NCBI RefSeq assembly: GCF_044197065.1
Contig: NZ_JBIQOI010000001.1
Span: 930,001-994,000 of the forward strand
Direction: 5' to 3'
Length of the DNA: 64,000 nucleotides
Origin: Kluyvera ascorbata_C
GTDB taxonomy: Bacteria > Pseudomonadota > Gammaproteobacteria > Enterobacterales > Enterobacteriaceae
Within the stretch, counting starts at the first letter, position 1. Each line of letters begins with the position of its first letter. The notes under the pieces are model-generated. The model did no database searches. It was not told the DNA's origin and saw nothing but the letters and a program-made list of their open reading frames with translations. Shown piece by piece: positions 8,009 to 16,079 of the stretch. A program made the position numbers and the translations under genes.

Positions 8009-9859
8009 ATGTTGCGTTCTATTGCTACCGTGTCTATTTCTGGAACCCTGCCTGAAAAACTGAGCGCAATCGCGGCGGCAGGCTATCAGGGCGTTGAGAT
8101 CTTCGAAAATGATTTGCTCTATTATACCGGTACGCCTGCGGATGTCCGTAGCATGGCCGACGATCTGGGGCTTAAAATCACTTTATTTCAGCCGTTTCGA
8201 GATTTTGAAGGCGGCACTCGCGCACAGTTTGCAACAAACCTCGAACGCGCTAAACGCAAGTTTGCGCTGATGCATGAACTGGGCTGTGACACGTTATTGC
8301 TGTGCAGTAACGTTCAGGCGGATTGCTCCGCTGATGTCGAACTCCAGATAGCCGATCTGCGCGCATTAGCGACGCTTGCCGAGCAGGAAAATATCCGCAT
8401 TGGCTATGAAGCGTTGGCCTGGGGTACACACGTCAACCGCTGGTATCAGGCGTGGGAGAGGGTGAAGGCGGTGGATAGCCCGGCGCTCGGTATTGTGCTC
8501 GATAGCTTCCATATTCTGTCGCTCGGAGACTCTCTCAGTCGCCTGCATGAAGTGCCGGTAGACAAAATTACTTTCCTGCAACTGGCCGATGCGCCGCTGA
8601 TGAAAATGGACGTCCTCGAATGGAGCCGCCATTTTCGCTGCTTCCCAGGCCAGGGGGAACTACCGCTGGTGGAGTTTACGCGCGAACTTACGCGTGTGGG
8701 CTATCGCGGACCGTGGTCACTGGAGATCTTTAACGACGGTTTCCGCGCCTCGCCGAACGGCGCAACGGCCAAAGATGGCTATCGTTCTCTGCTGTGGCTG
8801 GAAGAACAGACGCGCAACGCGCTAGGTGATACCGACGCTGACTTGTTCCAGACCGCCAATCTACCGACCTATCAAGGCACCGAGTTTATTGAATTTGCCG
8901 CAAGCCCCGCAGAAGCCAAGAAACTGAGCGCCATGCTCAGCGGCATGGGCTTTAGGCTTGCGGGTGTGCACCGCTCGAAACAGGTGGCGCTGTGGAGCAA
9001 CGGTGGCGCGAGAATCATCATCAATTATCAACCGCATAGCTGGGCGGATCATTTCTACCAGCGTCACGGCGTGTCGCTGTGCGCGATGGCGCTGCGGGTG
9101 AGCGCAAGCGCACCGATTGTGGCGCGGGCAAAAGCTTATGGCTACGCGACCTGGCAAGGTGAGGTGGGGCCAAATGAGAGTGCCATTCCTGCGGTATGCG
9201 CGCCGGATGGCAGCCTTATTTATCTGGTTGAAGGGCATCAGGATATCTATAGCCAGGACTTTAATCTGACCGGGGACGCGACCCAGGGCGCATTGCTGGG
9301 TATTGACCATCTGGCATTAGGGATGGAAGCCGACAGCCGTGATAACTGGGTGATGTTCTGCCGGGCGGTATTAGGCTTTACCCTTGAACATGAACAGACC
9401 ATGCCAGACCCCTACGGTCTGGTGCGCAGCCTGGCGGTACAAAGCCCGCAGGGTAATATTCGCCTCGCGCTGAATATCTCGCAAAGCCGGGCCACGCAGA
9501 TTGCCCGCTCCGTTGCGTGTTACCAGGGCGCAGGGCTCCAGCATGCCGCGTTTGCCTGCCATGACCTACCGGGACTACTGGATAAACAACCGCTGGCGGA
9601 CTCGCTCTCCTTGCCTGTTCCGGCAAACTACTATGACGATCTGCTGGCGCGTTTTGGCGGCCCGGAACAGGTTGCCCTGATGCAGCGTCAGCAAATACTT
9701 TACGACCGTGATACCGCGGGCGGCGAGTTTTTACATCGCTATACCTGGCCCTTCAGCGAAGGACGCTTCTTCTTTGAATTAACCGAAAGACGCAACGGCT
9801 ATGCGCAGTATGGCGCGGTCAATGCCGCCGTCCGCCTCTCGGCTATGCAGTACCGCTAG
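8009..9859 (+). CDS. quiC: 3-dehydroshikimate dehydratase, QuiC1-type fusion with HPPD-like domain
   Basis: Dehydrates 3-dehydroshikimate to protocatechuate, linking quinate/shikimate use to the beta-ketoadipate pathway. The 616 residues form an N-terminal sugar-isomerase-like TIM barrel (about 1-270) and a C-terminal double VOC module like 4-hydroxyphenylpyruvate dioxygenase (about 290-610). This is the fusion known from Pseudomonas putida QuiC1. The expected metal ligands are visible at Glu134 (GYEALAWG), Asp165 (VLDSFH), Gln191 (FLQLAD) and Glu239 (LEIFND), at the positions I recall for QuiC1. The start at 8009 has 'ggtga' upstream. It is the first gene of a likely operon with the MFS and dehydrogenase genes and is divergent from the TetR gene. 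Confidence 0.92.
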   Translation: MLRSIATVSISGTLPEKLSAIAAAGYQGVEIFENDLLYYTGTPADVRSMADDLGLKITLFQPFRDFEGGTRAQFATNLERAKRKFALMHELGCDTLLLCSNVQADCSADVELQIADLRALATLAEQENIRIGYEALAWGTHVNRWYQAWERVKAVDSPALGIVLDSFHILSLGDSLSRLHEVPVDKITFLQLADAPLMKMDVLEWSRHFRCFPGQGELPLVEFTRELTRVGYRGPWSLEIFNDGFRASPNGATAKDGYRSLLWLEEQTRNALGDTDADLFQTANLPTYQGTEFIEFAASPAEAKKLSAMLSGMGFRLAGVHRSKQVALWSNGGARIIINYQPHSWADHFYQRHGVSLCAMALRVSASAPIVARAKAYGYATWQGEVGPNESAIPAVCAPDGSLIYLVEGHQDIYSQDFNLTGDATQGALLGIDHLALGMEADSRDNWVMFCRAVLGFTLEHEQTMPDPYGLVRSLAVQSPQGNIRLALNISQSRATQIARSVACYQGAGLQHAAFACHDLPGLLDKQPLADSLSLPVPANYYDDLLARFGGPEQVALMQRQQILYDRDTAGGEFLHRYTWPFSEGRFFFELTERRNGYAQYGAVNAAVRLSAMQYR

Positions 9860-9950
9860 CGCATCGGGTTGAACCACCTGGTACGCTAGTGTTGCACCAC
9901 AGACCATAAAAATAACATTCATCTGCACTCGACAACGACAGGTAAACACT

Positions 9951-11300
9951 ATGAATTCACTTGGCCATAATCGCGTGGCTACCGCTGAGGCGGTTAACGC
10001 GGTCCCCCGTACCCGGCGGCGCATCGGCATTCTGGCGCTGCTGGCCGTCGGGACAATGATTAACTATCTCGACCGCACCGTGCTCGGCATTGCCGCACCG
10101 CAGTTGACCCAGGAGCTGGGTATCGGCGCGGCGGTGATGGGAATCGTCTTCTCCGCCTTCGCCTGGACCTACGCGCTGGCGCAAATTCCCGGCGGTATGT
10201 TCCTCGACCGTTTTGGCAATAAGCTGACCTATTTTCTGGCGCTGGGCTTCTGGTCGCTGTTTACCCTGTTCCACGGGTTTGCCGTGGGCCTCAAGTCGTT
10301 GTTGTTGTGCCGCTTTGGTCTTGGGATCAGCGAAGCGCCGTGCTTCCCGGTCAATAGCCGCGTGGTGAGTGCCTGGTTCCCACAACACGAGCGCGCTAAA
10401 GCGACGGCGGTTTATACCGTCGGGGAATATCTCGGGCTGGCCTGTTTTGCGCCGTTGCTGTTCTGGATTATGGATGGCTTCGGCTGGCGTACGCTGTTTA
10501 TCACCGTGGGCGTAGTGGGGATTCTGTTTGCGCTGGTGTGGTGGCGTCATTACCGCGAACCGCATGAGGACGCGCGTCTGAGTGATCAGGAGCGTGAGTA
10601 TATTACTGCGGGCGGCGGTATGACGACCGGTGCCGAACAGCGCAAAGTCTTTAGCTGGCCGCTGGTGCGTCAACTGTTGCGCAAACGCCAGATCGTGGGG
10701 GCCAGCATCGGCCAGTTTGCGGGTAACACCGTGCTGGTTTTCTTCCTTACCTGGTTCCCGACCTATCTGGCGACCGAACGCCACATGCCGTGGATTAAGG
10801 TGGGCTTCTTCGCCATCATGCCGTTCCTGGCCGCCGCTGGCGGTGTCATGTTTGGCGGCTGGGTATCTGACAAGCTGCTCAAAGCGACCGGAAGCGCCAA
10901 CCTGGGGCGTAAGCTGCCGATTATTGCAGGCCTGTTGATGGCAAGCTGCATTATCAGCGCCAACTGGCTGACCAGCGATACGGCGGTCATCATGGTGATG
11001 TCCTTCGCCTTCTTTGGCCAGGGAATGGTGGGGCTTGGATGGACTTTGATCTCCGATATGGCGCCAAAAGGGCTGGGCGGTCTGACCGGTGGCTTGTTCA
11101 ACTTCTGCGCAAATCTGGCGGGGATCCTCACGCCGCTGGTGATTGGTTTTATTGTCGCTGCATTCGGTAGCTTCTTCTACGCGCTGATTTACATCGGCGG
11201 AGCGGCGCTTCTCGGGGTCGTCGCCTATCTGTTTATCCTCGGTGACGTGAAGCGTATCGAGCTGGATCTACCCGAGCAGGAGGGCTCTCATGCAAATTAG
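9951..11300 (+). CDS. MFS transporter (anion:cation symporter type), probable shikimate/dehydroshikimate uptake
   Basis: 449-residue inner-membrane carrier with twelve predicted membrane segments. The first helix region carries INYLDRTVLGIAAP, the hallmark of the anion:cation symporter group (hexuronate, galactarate and vanillate carriers). A central cytoplasmic loop at about 200-235 (HYREPHEDARLSDQEREYI) separates the two halves. Position between the dehydroshikimate dehydratase (91-base gap) and the shikimate-dehydrogenase-like gene (11-base overlap) suggests the substrate is a hydroaromatic acid. This is inference; the family also carries sugar acids. Confidence 0.85.
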   Translation: MNSLGHNRVATAEAVNAVPRTRRRIGILALLAVGTMINYLDRTVLGIAAPQLTQELGIGAAVMGIVFSAFAWTYALAQIPGGMFLDRFGNKLTYFLALGFWSLFTLFHGFAVGLKSLLLCRFGLGISEAPCFPVNSRVVSAWFPQHERAKATAVYTVGEYLGLACFAPLLFWIMDGFGWRTLFITVGVVGILFALVWWRHYREPHEDARLSDQEREYITAGGGMTTGAEQRKVFSWPLVRQLLRKRQIVGASIGQFAGNTVLVFFLTWFPTYLATERHMPWIKVGFFAIMPFLAAAGGVMFGGWVSDKLLKATGSANLGRKLPIIAGLLMASCIISANWLTSDTAVIMVMSFAFFGQGMVGLGWTLISDMAPKGLGGLTGGLFNFCANLAGILTPLVIGFIVAAFGSFFYALIYIGGAALLGVVAYLFILGDVKRIELDLPEQEGSHAN

Positions 11301-12126
11301 TGGGCATACGCGGTTAATTGCTCATCTGGGGTACCCGACCGAAAGCTTTAAAGCGCCGATGATCTACAACCCCTGGTTTGAGAACCAGGGCGTCGATGTC
11401 AAAGTGGTGCCAATGGGCGTGAAGCCAGAAGACTATGCGGCGCTCATCCCAACGCTCTTTTCACTGACCAATATCGCCGGCTCGCTGGTGACAATGCCGC
11501 ATAAGGTGGCTACCTGCGCGCTGGTCGACCGCATGAGTCCCACCGCGGAGATTGCGGGCGCGTGCAACGCCATTCGCCGTGAAGCCGATGGCACGCTGAC
11601 CGGCGATATGTTCGATGGCGATGGTTTTGTTCGCGGTATTCAACGTAAAGGCTTTCGCACGACGCGCGCGCGCGCGCTGGTGATGGGCTGTGGCGGTGTG
11701 GGGTCGGCCATTGCCGCCTCACTTGCAGCAGCGGGCGTCAGTGCTCTGACGCTTTATGATACACGTGAAAGCACGGCCAATGCCCTGGCGCATCGCCTTC
11801 AGGCGCATTATCCGCAGCTTAAGCTGACGGTGATGTCCTGCGATCCACAGGGACACGATTTGGTGGTGAATGCCACGCCGCTTGGCATGTCTCCCGGCGA
11901 TCCACTACCGATGGATATGGACCGAATTACCCCCGGTACTTTTGTCGGCGAGGTGGTCATGAAGCAGGAGTATACGCCGTTCTTGCAGGCCGCTATGGCA
12001 CGGGGTTGTCCGGTACAGCGCGGCACCGATATGCTGTTTGAAATGATCCCCGCCTATCTGGATTTCTTCCATTTGCCGGTGGCCACGCCGGAGCAGCTGC
12101 AGGCGCTTGCACAAATTCGTTACTAA
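11290..12126 (+). CDS. Shikimate dehydrogenase-like NAD(P)-dependent oxidoreductase
   Basis: 278 residues of the AroE/YdiB family. The catalytic Lys72 (SLVTMPHK) and Asp109 (GDMFDGDGF) are present, with Asn93, and the nucleotide-binding loop is GCGGVGSA near 136. It departs from AroE at the substrate site. The two serines of the GNPIAHSKSP motif that hold the shikimate carboxylate align with Phe20 and Ala22, and the Gln of the C-terminal GxxMLxxQ motif is Met (GTDMLFEM). It may therefore use a shikimate relative such as quinate, dehydroshikimate or an analogue. It overlaps the transporter gene by 11 bases and ends the operon. It is not the biosynthetic aroE, which normally lies elsewhere. Confidence 0.88.
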   Translation: MQISGHTRLIAHLGYPTESFKAPMIYNPWFENQGVDVKVVPMGVKPEDYAALIPTLFSLTNIAGSLVTMPHKVATCALVDRMSPTAEIAGACNAIRREADGTLTGDMFDGDGFVRGIQRKGFRTTRARALVMGCGGVGSAIAASLAAAGVSALTLYDTRESTANALAHRLQAHYPQLKLTVMSCDPQGHDLVVNATPLGMSPGDPLPMDMDRITPGTFVGEVVMKQEYTPFLQAAMARGCPVQRGTDMLFEMIPAYLDFFHLPVATPEQLQALAQIRY

Positions 12127-12150
12127 AGCGCTAGTCAGTAGCGTAATAGC

Positions 12151-12179
12151 CCGGGTAACATAACGGTTATGTTACCCGG
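12151..12179. repeat. Perfect 14-bp inverted repeat before the ModA-like gene
   Basis: Arms CCGGGTAACATAAC and GTTATGTTACCCGG are separated by a single G. The repeat lies 25 bases after the dehydrogenase stop and 17 bases before the next ATG. Followed by 'acttttac', it could act as a weak terminator. Its near-zero spacer and exact symmetry also suit a dimeric repressor site. Confidence 0.8.
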
Positions 12180-12196
12180 ACTTTTACGTATCTTAT

Positions 12197-12937
12197 ATGA
12201 ACTCCTCGCTCACGCTGCTGGCGGCAGGCAGCCTTCGCCGCGCCTTTATTCCTCTCAAGTCACAGTTTATGGCCAAAACCGGAATTCCGGTTGAGATCGT
12301 TTTTGGCCCGGCAGGGCTACTGCGCGAGCGCATAGAGAAGGGCGAGTCGTGCTCGCTATTTGCTTCCGCTAATTACCACCATCCTAAAGTGCTGTGCGAT
12401 GCAGGATTAGCGCATGGCCTGCGAATTTTCGCGCGTAACCGCTTAATTCTGACGGTCAGAAACTCCCCGCAAACGGCGGGTAAAACCTGGCTTGAGCTGT
12501 TAAGCGACAGGACGCTGCGCCTTGGTACATCAACGCCGCTGTGCGATCCTTCTGGCGACTATACCTGGCAGCTGTTTGAACAACTTGAAGCCGGTTTTCC
12601 CGGCCTTGGCGAATCTCTCAAGGGGCGTGCGAGGCAACTTGTTGGCGGACGCGATTCGCTGACGGTGCCAGCGGGCGAAATGGCAAGCAGCTGGCTTATT
12701 CGTGAAGGGATGGCGGACCTGTTTATCGGCTACGCCCATTACGCCACGGCGATGGATAAGCAGAAAGAGGTGCGCAGCGTGGTCATCCCGGAACCGTGGA
12801 ATATTCGCTGTGACTATTACATGGCGATGCTGGAAGAAAGTCCCGCCGTGCAGCAGTTCTACCAGTTTATCCTCGCAGACGAGGGGCAGCGCTGCCTGCG
12901 CGAGGCGGGCTTTATGTTGGCTAGCGACGAAGGCTAA
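12197..12937 (+). CDS. ModA-like oxyanion-binding protein without signal peptide
   Basis: 246 residues of the class II solute-binding fold typical of molybdate/tungstate binders. MNSSLTLLAAGSLRRAF at the very start corresponds to the first strand of mature ModA-type proteins. There is no signal peptide, and an in-frame stop at 12161-12163 rules out an upstream start, so the protein should stay in the cytoplasm. No Shine-Dalgarno sequence precedes the ATG. Its end overlaps by 17 bases the end of the convergent ABC ATPase gene, whose operon has a ModE-like box. A role in cytoplasmic molybdate/tungstate storage or sensing is inference; an unexported paralogue with another ligand is the alternative. 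Confidence 0.75.
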   Translation: MNSSLTLLAAGSLRRAFIPLKSQFMAKTGIPVEIVFGPAGLLRERIEKGESCSLFASANYHHPKVLCDAGLAHGLRIFARNRLILTVRNSPQTAGKTWLELLSDRTLRLGTSTPLCDPSGDYTWQLFEQLEAGFPGLGESLKGRARQLVGGRDSLTVPAGEMASSWLIREGMADLFIGYAHYATAMDKQKEVRSVVIPEPWNIRCDYYMAMLEESPAVQQFYQFILADEGQRCLREAGFMLASDEG

Positions 12938-13670
12938 ACAGCGGGGTGACGACTGCCGCAGGATAATCTTCCAGCTTTAGCTTACGTACCGTGACGCCAT
13001 AAGCGCGCTGAAGGTTGGCTTCTGAAACCACCTCTGCGGTAGGGCCCGCCAGCCATTGGCTTTCAGGCAACAGCAGAAGCGTATGGCTGGCGACCTGCAG
13101 CGCATGAGTCGGGTCGTGTGTAGTGAACATCACCGTACGTGACTGGACGCGCGCCAGGTCGCTGATAAGTTGCAGCACCGTCTGCTGGTTGCCCAGATCC
13201 AGCGCTGAGCAGGGCTCGTCTAATAAAATATTCTGACTGGCGCTGACCAACGCGCGAGCAATCATCACCAGTTGCTGCTGACCACCGGACAGGTTGCTGA
13301 ACAGCGCATCGGCAAACGACGTGATATTCAGCAGCGCCAGCGCCGCCATCACCTGTTGTTCATCTTCCTCCTGCGGTTGCGCGAAGAGGGCGATATGCCG
13401 GGCGCGGCCCATCAACACCACTTCGCGTACTCGCCAGGCAAAAGCAGGGCGAAAGGACTGAGGTACAATCCCAACGCCACCCGTGACGGTGATATCGCCC
13501 GCGAGCGTTGGCAACACGCCGGTGATGGTATCCAGCAGCGTACTTTTCCCACGGCCGTTAGCGCCTAAAATGGCCCAGATATCACCCGGCTCACAATGCA
13601 GACTGAGCGGCGCAAACAGCGGCGCTTTATGCCCATATTCCAACCGGGAAAGCGAAAGCGTTGGGGTCAT
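12921..13670 (-). CDS. ABC importer ATPase (FecE/MolC type)
   Basis: 249-residue ATPase of a FecCD-class importer. It shows Walker A GANGRGKST near residue 35, the Q-loop in VPQSF, signature LSGGQQQ, Walker B NILLDEPCSALD and the switch His in TTHDPTH. The start at 13670 (MTPTLSLSRLEYG) overlaps the permease stop as ATGA; a longer open frame to 13949 runs inside the permease gene in another frame and is spurious. It is the last gene of the SBP-permease-ATPase operon. FecE, BtuD, FhuC and Haemophilus MolC all belong to this ATPase class, so the substrate must be judged from the binding protein and the ModE-like box. Confidence 0.9.
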   Translation of the reverse strand: MTPTLSLSRLEYGHKAPLFAPLSLHCEPGDIWAILGANGRGKSTLLDTITGVLPTLAGDITVTGGVGIVPQSFRPAFAWRVREVVLMGRARHIALFAQPQEEDEQQVMAALALLNITSFADALFSNLSGGQQQLVMIARALVSASQNILLDEPCSALDLGNQQTVLQLISDLARVQSRTVMFTTHDPTHALQVASHTLLLLPESQWLAGPTAEVVSEANLQRAYGVTVRKLKLEDYPAAVVTPLFSLRR

Positions 13671-14674
13671 TTGAGCAGTCCTTTTCGGCTGGCACGTACC
13701 AGCATCACGGTAAAGAGCGGTGCGCCGACCAGGGCGGTGATGATCCCAATCGGAATCTCGGCGGCGGTGAGGGTGCGCGCCAGATCGTCCACCAGAATCA
13801 TAAAGCTTGCCCCCATCCAGAATGCACAGGGCAGCAGACGGCGATGATCGGCACCCGACAACATTCTCGCCAGATGTGGAATGACTAAACCCACCCAGGC
13901 AATGCTGCCGCTCACTGCGACCTGAGCGGCAACCAGTAGCGCACAGCACAACAGTACGCCGCGACGAAGCGCAGTAACACGCACGCCAAGCGCACGAGCG
14001 TCTTTATCATCAAGCGACAGCAGGTTAATGCGCCAGCGCAGCTTGTAGAGCACCAGCGCCGCTATGGTGACGGGAATGACAAGCAGCAGCACTTTGCTCC
14101 AGTTGGCGGTGGCAAAACTGCCAAGCAGCCAGAAAACGATGTTTGGCAGCACCTCTTCGGTATCGGCCATGTATTGCATCAAGCTGACCAGCGCCGCGAA
14201 GAAACCGCTGAGAATAATCCCGGCGAGGATAAGCACCAGTGTGCTTTCTCTCCCCTGAAGGGCGGCCAGCAGATAGACCAGCGTTAACGCGAGGAGACCG
14301 AAGAAGAAGGTGGAGCCCATCATCATCGGCATGCTGAAACCCAGCAGAATCGCCAGCGTGCCGCCAAAGGCGGAACCGGAAGTGACGCCGATAATGTGCG
14401 GGTCGACCAGAGGATTTTGGAACACACCCTGTAAGGTCGCGCCGCACAGGCCGAGCACACCGCCGGCCAACAGAGCCATCAGTATGCGCGGCAGGCGGAC
14501 GGACCAGACAATCTGATGCGCAATATCGGCGTCATGATGCGGATGCGCAAGCTGATTAAACACATCGCCAATCGACAGACCATACTGCCCAAAGCAGAGG
14601 GAAACGACGGCAACCACCAGGGTAAGCAACATCAGCCCACCCTGTACCGTTTTAGGATGACTACTGATGTGCAT
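13667..14674 (-). CDS. ABC importer permease, FecCD family (MolB/BtuC type)
   Basis: 335-residue inner-membrane permease with about ten membrane segments. It shows the family motifs RLPRILMALLAGGVLGLCGATLQGVF, NPLVDPHIIGVTSG near residues 90-105, and GLVIPHLARMLSGADHRRLLP toward the end. The chosen start at 14674 (MHISSHPKTVQGG) overlaps the end of the binding-protein gene by 14 bases. The open frame extends upstream, but only within the overlapping gene. It forms the homodimeric channel for the ATPase and binding protein encoded beside it. Confidence 0.9.
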   Translation of the reverse strand: MHISSHPKTVQGGLMLLTLVVAVVSLCFGQYGLSIGDVFNQLAHPHHDADIAHQIVWSVRLPRILMALLAGGVLGLCGATLQGVFQNPLVDPHIIGVTSGSAFGGTLAILLGFSMPMMMGSTFFFGLLALTLVYLLAALQGRESTLVLILAGIILSGFFAALVSLMQYMADTEEVLPNIVFWLLGSFATANWSKVLLLVIPVTIAALVLYKLRWRINLLSLDDKDARALGVRVTALRRGVLLCCALLVAAQVAVSGSIAWVGLVIPHLARMLSGADHRRLLPCAFWMGASFMILVDDLARTLTAAEIPIGIITALVGAPLFTVMLVRASRKGLLK

Positions 14675-15728
14675 TGGCCTGCCAATGAGTGCGGTAGAAA
14701 CGCTGATAGTAATCCTGTGCCTGTGCGTCGACATCAACGTTTTTATAGCGCTCCGGATAGAGTTTTTTCGCCATCCACAGCTCGCCAATCGCCAGCGCTT
14801 CCGGCATCGGGTAGCCCCATGCTTTAGCGTACTCTGGCATCAGCCAGACGCGATGGTTTTTGACGGCATCAATACCTTGCCACTGTGGGTCAGCGGTAAT
14901 TTGTTTCACCACTTCCGGGTAGCGGTCTTGAACGAAGATAACCTGCGGGTTCCACTGCAGCACTTGCTCCAGTGATACCTGGCGTGCGCCTTTTACCGTT
15001 GCTGCGGCAACGTTCATCGCCCCCGCATGTTCCATCATCAGACCGGTATATTTACCCGAACCGTAGGTGTTCAGGTCCGGGTTTGCCATGTAGACGCGGA
15101 CTTTTTCCTTCTGTGGAATGGCGGCTACCGGGGCGTTAAATTTCGCGCGAGCGTTAAAGGTGTAGTCGATAAGTTTGCTGGCATCGGCTTGACGATTAAC
15201 CACTTCACCAATCAGGCGGATACCCTGTTTCAACCCTTCGTTATAGGCGTGTTCTTCGTCCGCCATCGTCGGGTTCATCTTGTTCTTTTCACCGGCGGCA
15301 TCTTCACGCAGCGACACTGCTACCACCGGAATACCGGCATTGGTGATCTGCTGGATCATCGCTTCCGGTGCATAGTTCGCAACAAAGACCACCTGCGGAT
15401 GCAGCGCGAGCAAACTTTCGATGTTGACCTGCGTCAGGTCGCCCGGCATCGGCAGCTTTTCAATTCCGGGCATAAAGCGTGCAAATTCAGGGCCCAACTG
15501 CTTTTTCCAACTGCTGAGTACGCCGACGATATCGTCAGCGGCATTTAACTGGACCAGCAGGTTCAGCGTCTGGTGCTGTAAAACCACGACGCGGTTCACG
15601 CTATCCGGAAGGGTAACCTGACGACCCAGTTGATCGGTAATGGTACGGTCGGCCATCGCCGGGTTTACGGCCATTAGGCTCGCGCAAGCCAGCGTCAGCC
15701 CAAGCAGGAAGCGTTGTAATGTAGACAT
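14661..15728 (-). CDS. Periplasmic binding protein of FecB/BtuF class; candidate molybdate/tungstate binder (MolA-like)
   Basis: 355 residues with a signal peptide ending about AMA|DRT, then a class III binding fold with two lobes joined by a long helix. Visible motifs are TITDQLGRQVTLPDSVNRVVVL at the mature N-terminus, VNIESLLALHPQVVFV near 110 and VSLEQVLQWNPQVIFVQ near 260. Class III proteins carry haem, cobalamin, siderophores or, in Haemophilus MolA, molybdate/tungstate. A ModE-like box 30 bases upstream and the ModA-like neighbour favour the oxyanion. First gene of a three-gene operon; no TonB receptor lies nearby, which also weighs against a siderophore. Confidence 0.85.
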   Translation of the reverse strand: MSTLQRFLLGLTLACASLMAVNPAMADRTITDQLGRQVTLPDSVNRVVVLQHQTLNLLVQLNAADDIVGVLSSWKKQLGPEFARFMPGIEKLPMPGDLTQVNIESLLALHPQVVFVANYAPEAMIQQITNAGIPVVAVSLREDAAGEKNKMNPTMADEEHAYNEGLKQGIRLIGEVVNRQADASKLIDYTFNARAKFNAPVAAIPQKEKVRVYMANPDLNTYGSGKYTGLMMEHAGAMNVAAATVKGARQVSLEQVLQWNPQVIFVQDRYPEVVKQITADPQWQGIDAVKNHRVWLMPEYAKAWGYPMPEALAIGELWMAKKLYPERYKNVDVDAQAQDYYQRFYRTHWQANAHQ

Positions 15729-15757
15729 GAGTCACTCATTATGGAGGAGGGGATAAA

Positions 15758-15781
15758 CGATGTGTATTTGATTATATAACG
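15758..15781. promoter_or_regulatory. ModE-like operator upstream of the ABC importer operon
   Basis: CGaTGTGTA-N6-TATATAaCG matches the layout CGnTATATA-N6-TATATAnCG of ModE sites, including the one before E. coli modA; one half is exact, the other has A-to-G changes at two positions. A minus-strand -10 TATAAT (complement of 15771-15776) lies inside it, 43-48 bases before the binding-protein ATG, so bound ModE-molybdate would block transcription. Site seen directly; function inferred. Confidence 0.65.
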
Positions 15782-15938
15782 TATAAAAATGCAAACCGTC
15801 TGAGAAAATTACCCCTAAATATCTGCGGACAACGCTGAACGTAACAAGACGTTAACGAAAAGGGCCACCAGTCTTTACTCTGGTGGCCCGGTTCGGGCGC
15901 ATATTGCCATTGCGGCGACACATGACGCCCACTTCAGG

Positions 15939-16031
15939 TTAGATATTGCAGAAGTGGCAGACTAACGCGACCACAATAGGCCCGATAATCGATGTCACAA
16001 CCGCAATAACTAACGCTTCCCTGAACGTCAT
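15939..16031 (-). CDS. Ldr-family small toxic membrane peptide
   Basis: 30-codon frame starting MTFREALVIAVV and ending VCHFCNI. It is a single hydrophobic helix with the opening MTF and central I-x-x-P-I-V-A pattern of Ldr peptides (LdrD begins MTFAELGMAFW). An 'aggcgg' ribosome-binding site lies 5-10 bases upstream. The strongest evidence is upstream: the opposite strand carries the conserved Rdl antisense RNA block with its GC-rich terminator, as in E. coli ldr loci. The peptide is five residues shorter than E. coli Ldr proteins and lacks their tryptophan and basic tail, so it is a divergent member. Expected to disturb the inner membrane when freed from Rdl control. Confidence 0.72.
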   Translation of the reverse strand: MTFREALVIAVVTSIIGPIVVALVCHFCNI

Positions 16032-16044
16032 ATAACCGCCTGTG

Positions 16045-16073
16045 TTGCAATGGCAACCGTACGCGGCTATCCT
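16045..16073 (+). promoter_or_regulatory. Promoter of Rdl-like antisense RNA
   Basis: TTGCAA (16045-16050), a 17-base spacer and TATCCT (16068-16073) point into the Rdl-like sequence, with an expected start near 16080. Confidence 0.6.
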
Positions 16074-16079
16074 TGAATT

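Noticed and set aside
12197..12937. ModA-like gene as a normal periplasmic protein with a missed upstream signal peptide
   Set aside because: The in-frame stop at 12161-12163 leaves no room for a signal sequence.
12921..13949. Longer (342-codon) version of the ABC ATPase
   Set aside because: The extra 93 residues are the permease gene read in another frame; the ATG at 13670 overlaps the permease stop as ATGA and begins with normal ATPase sequence.
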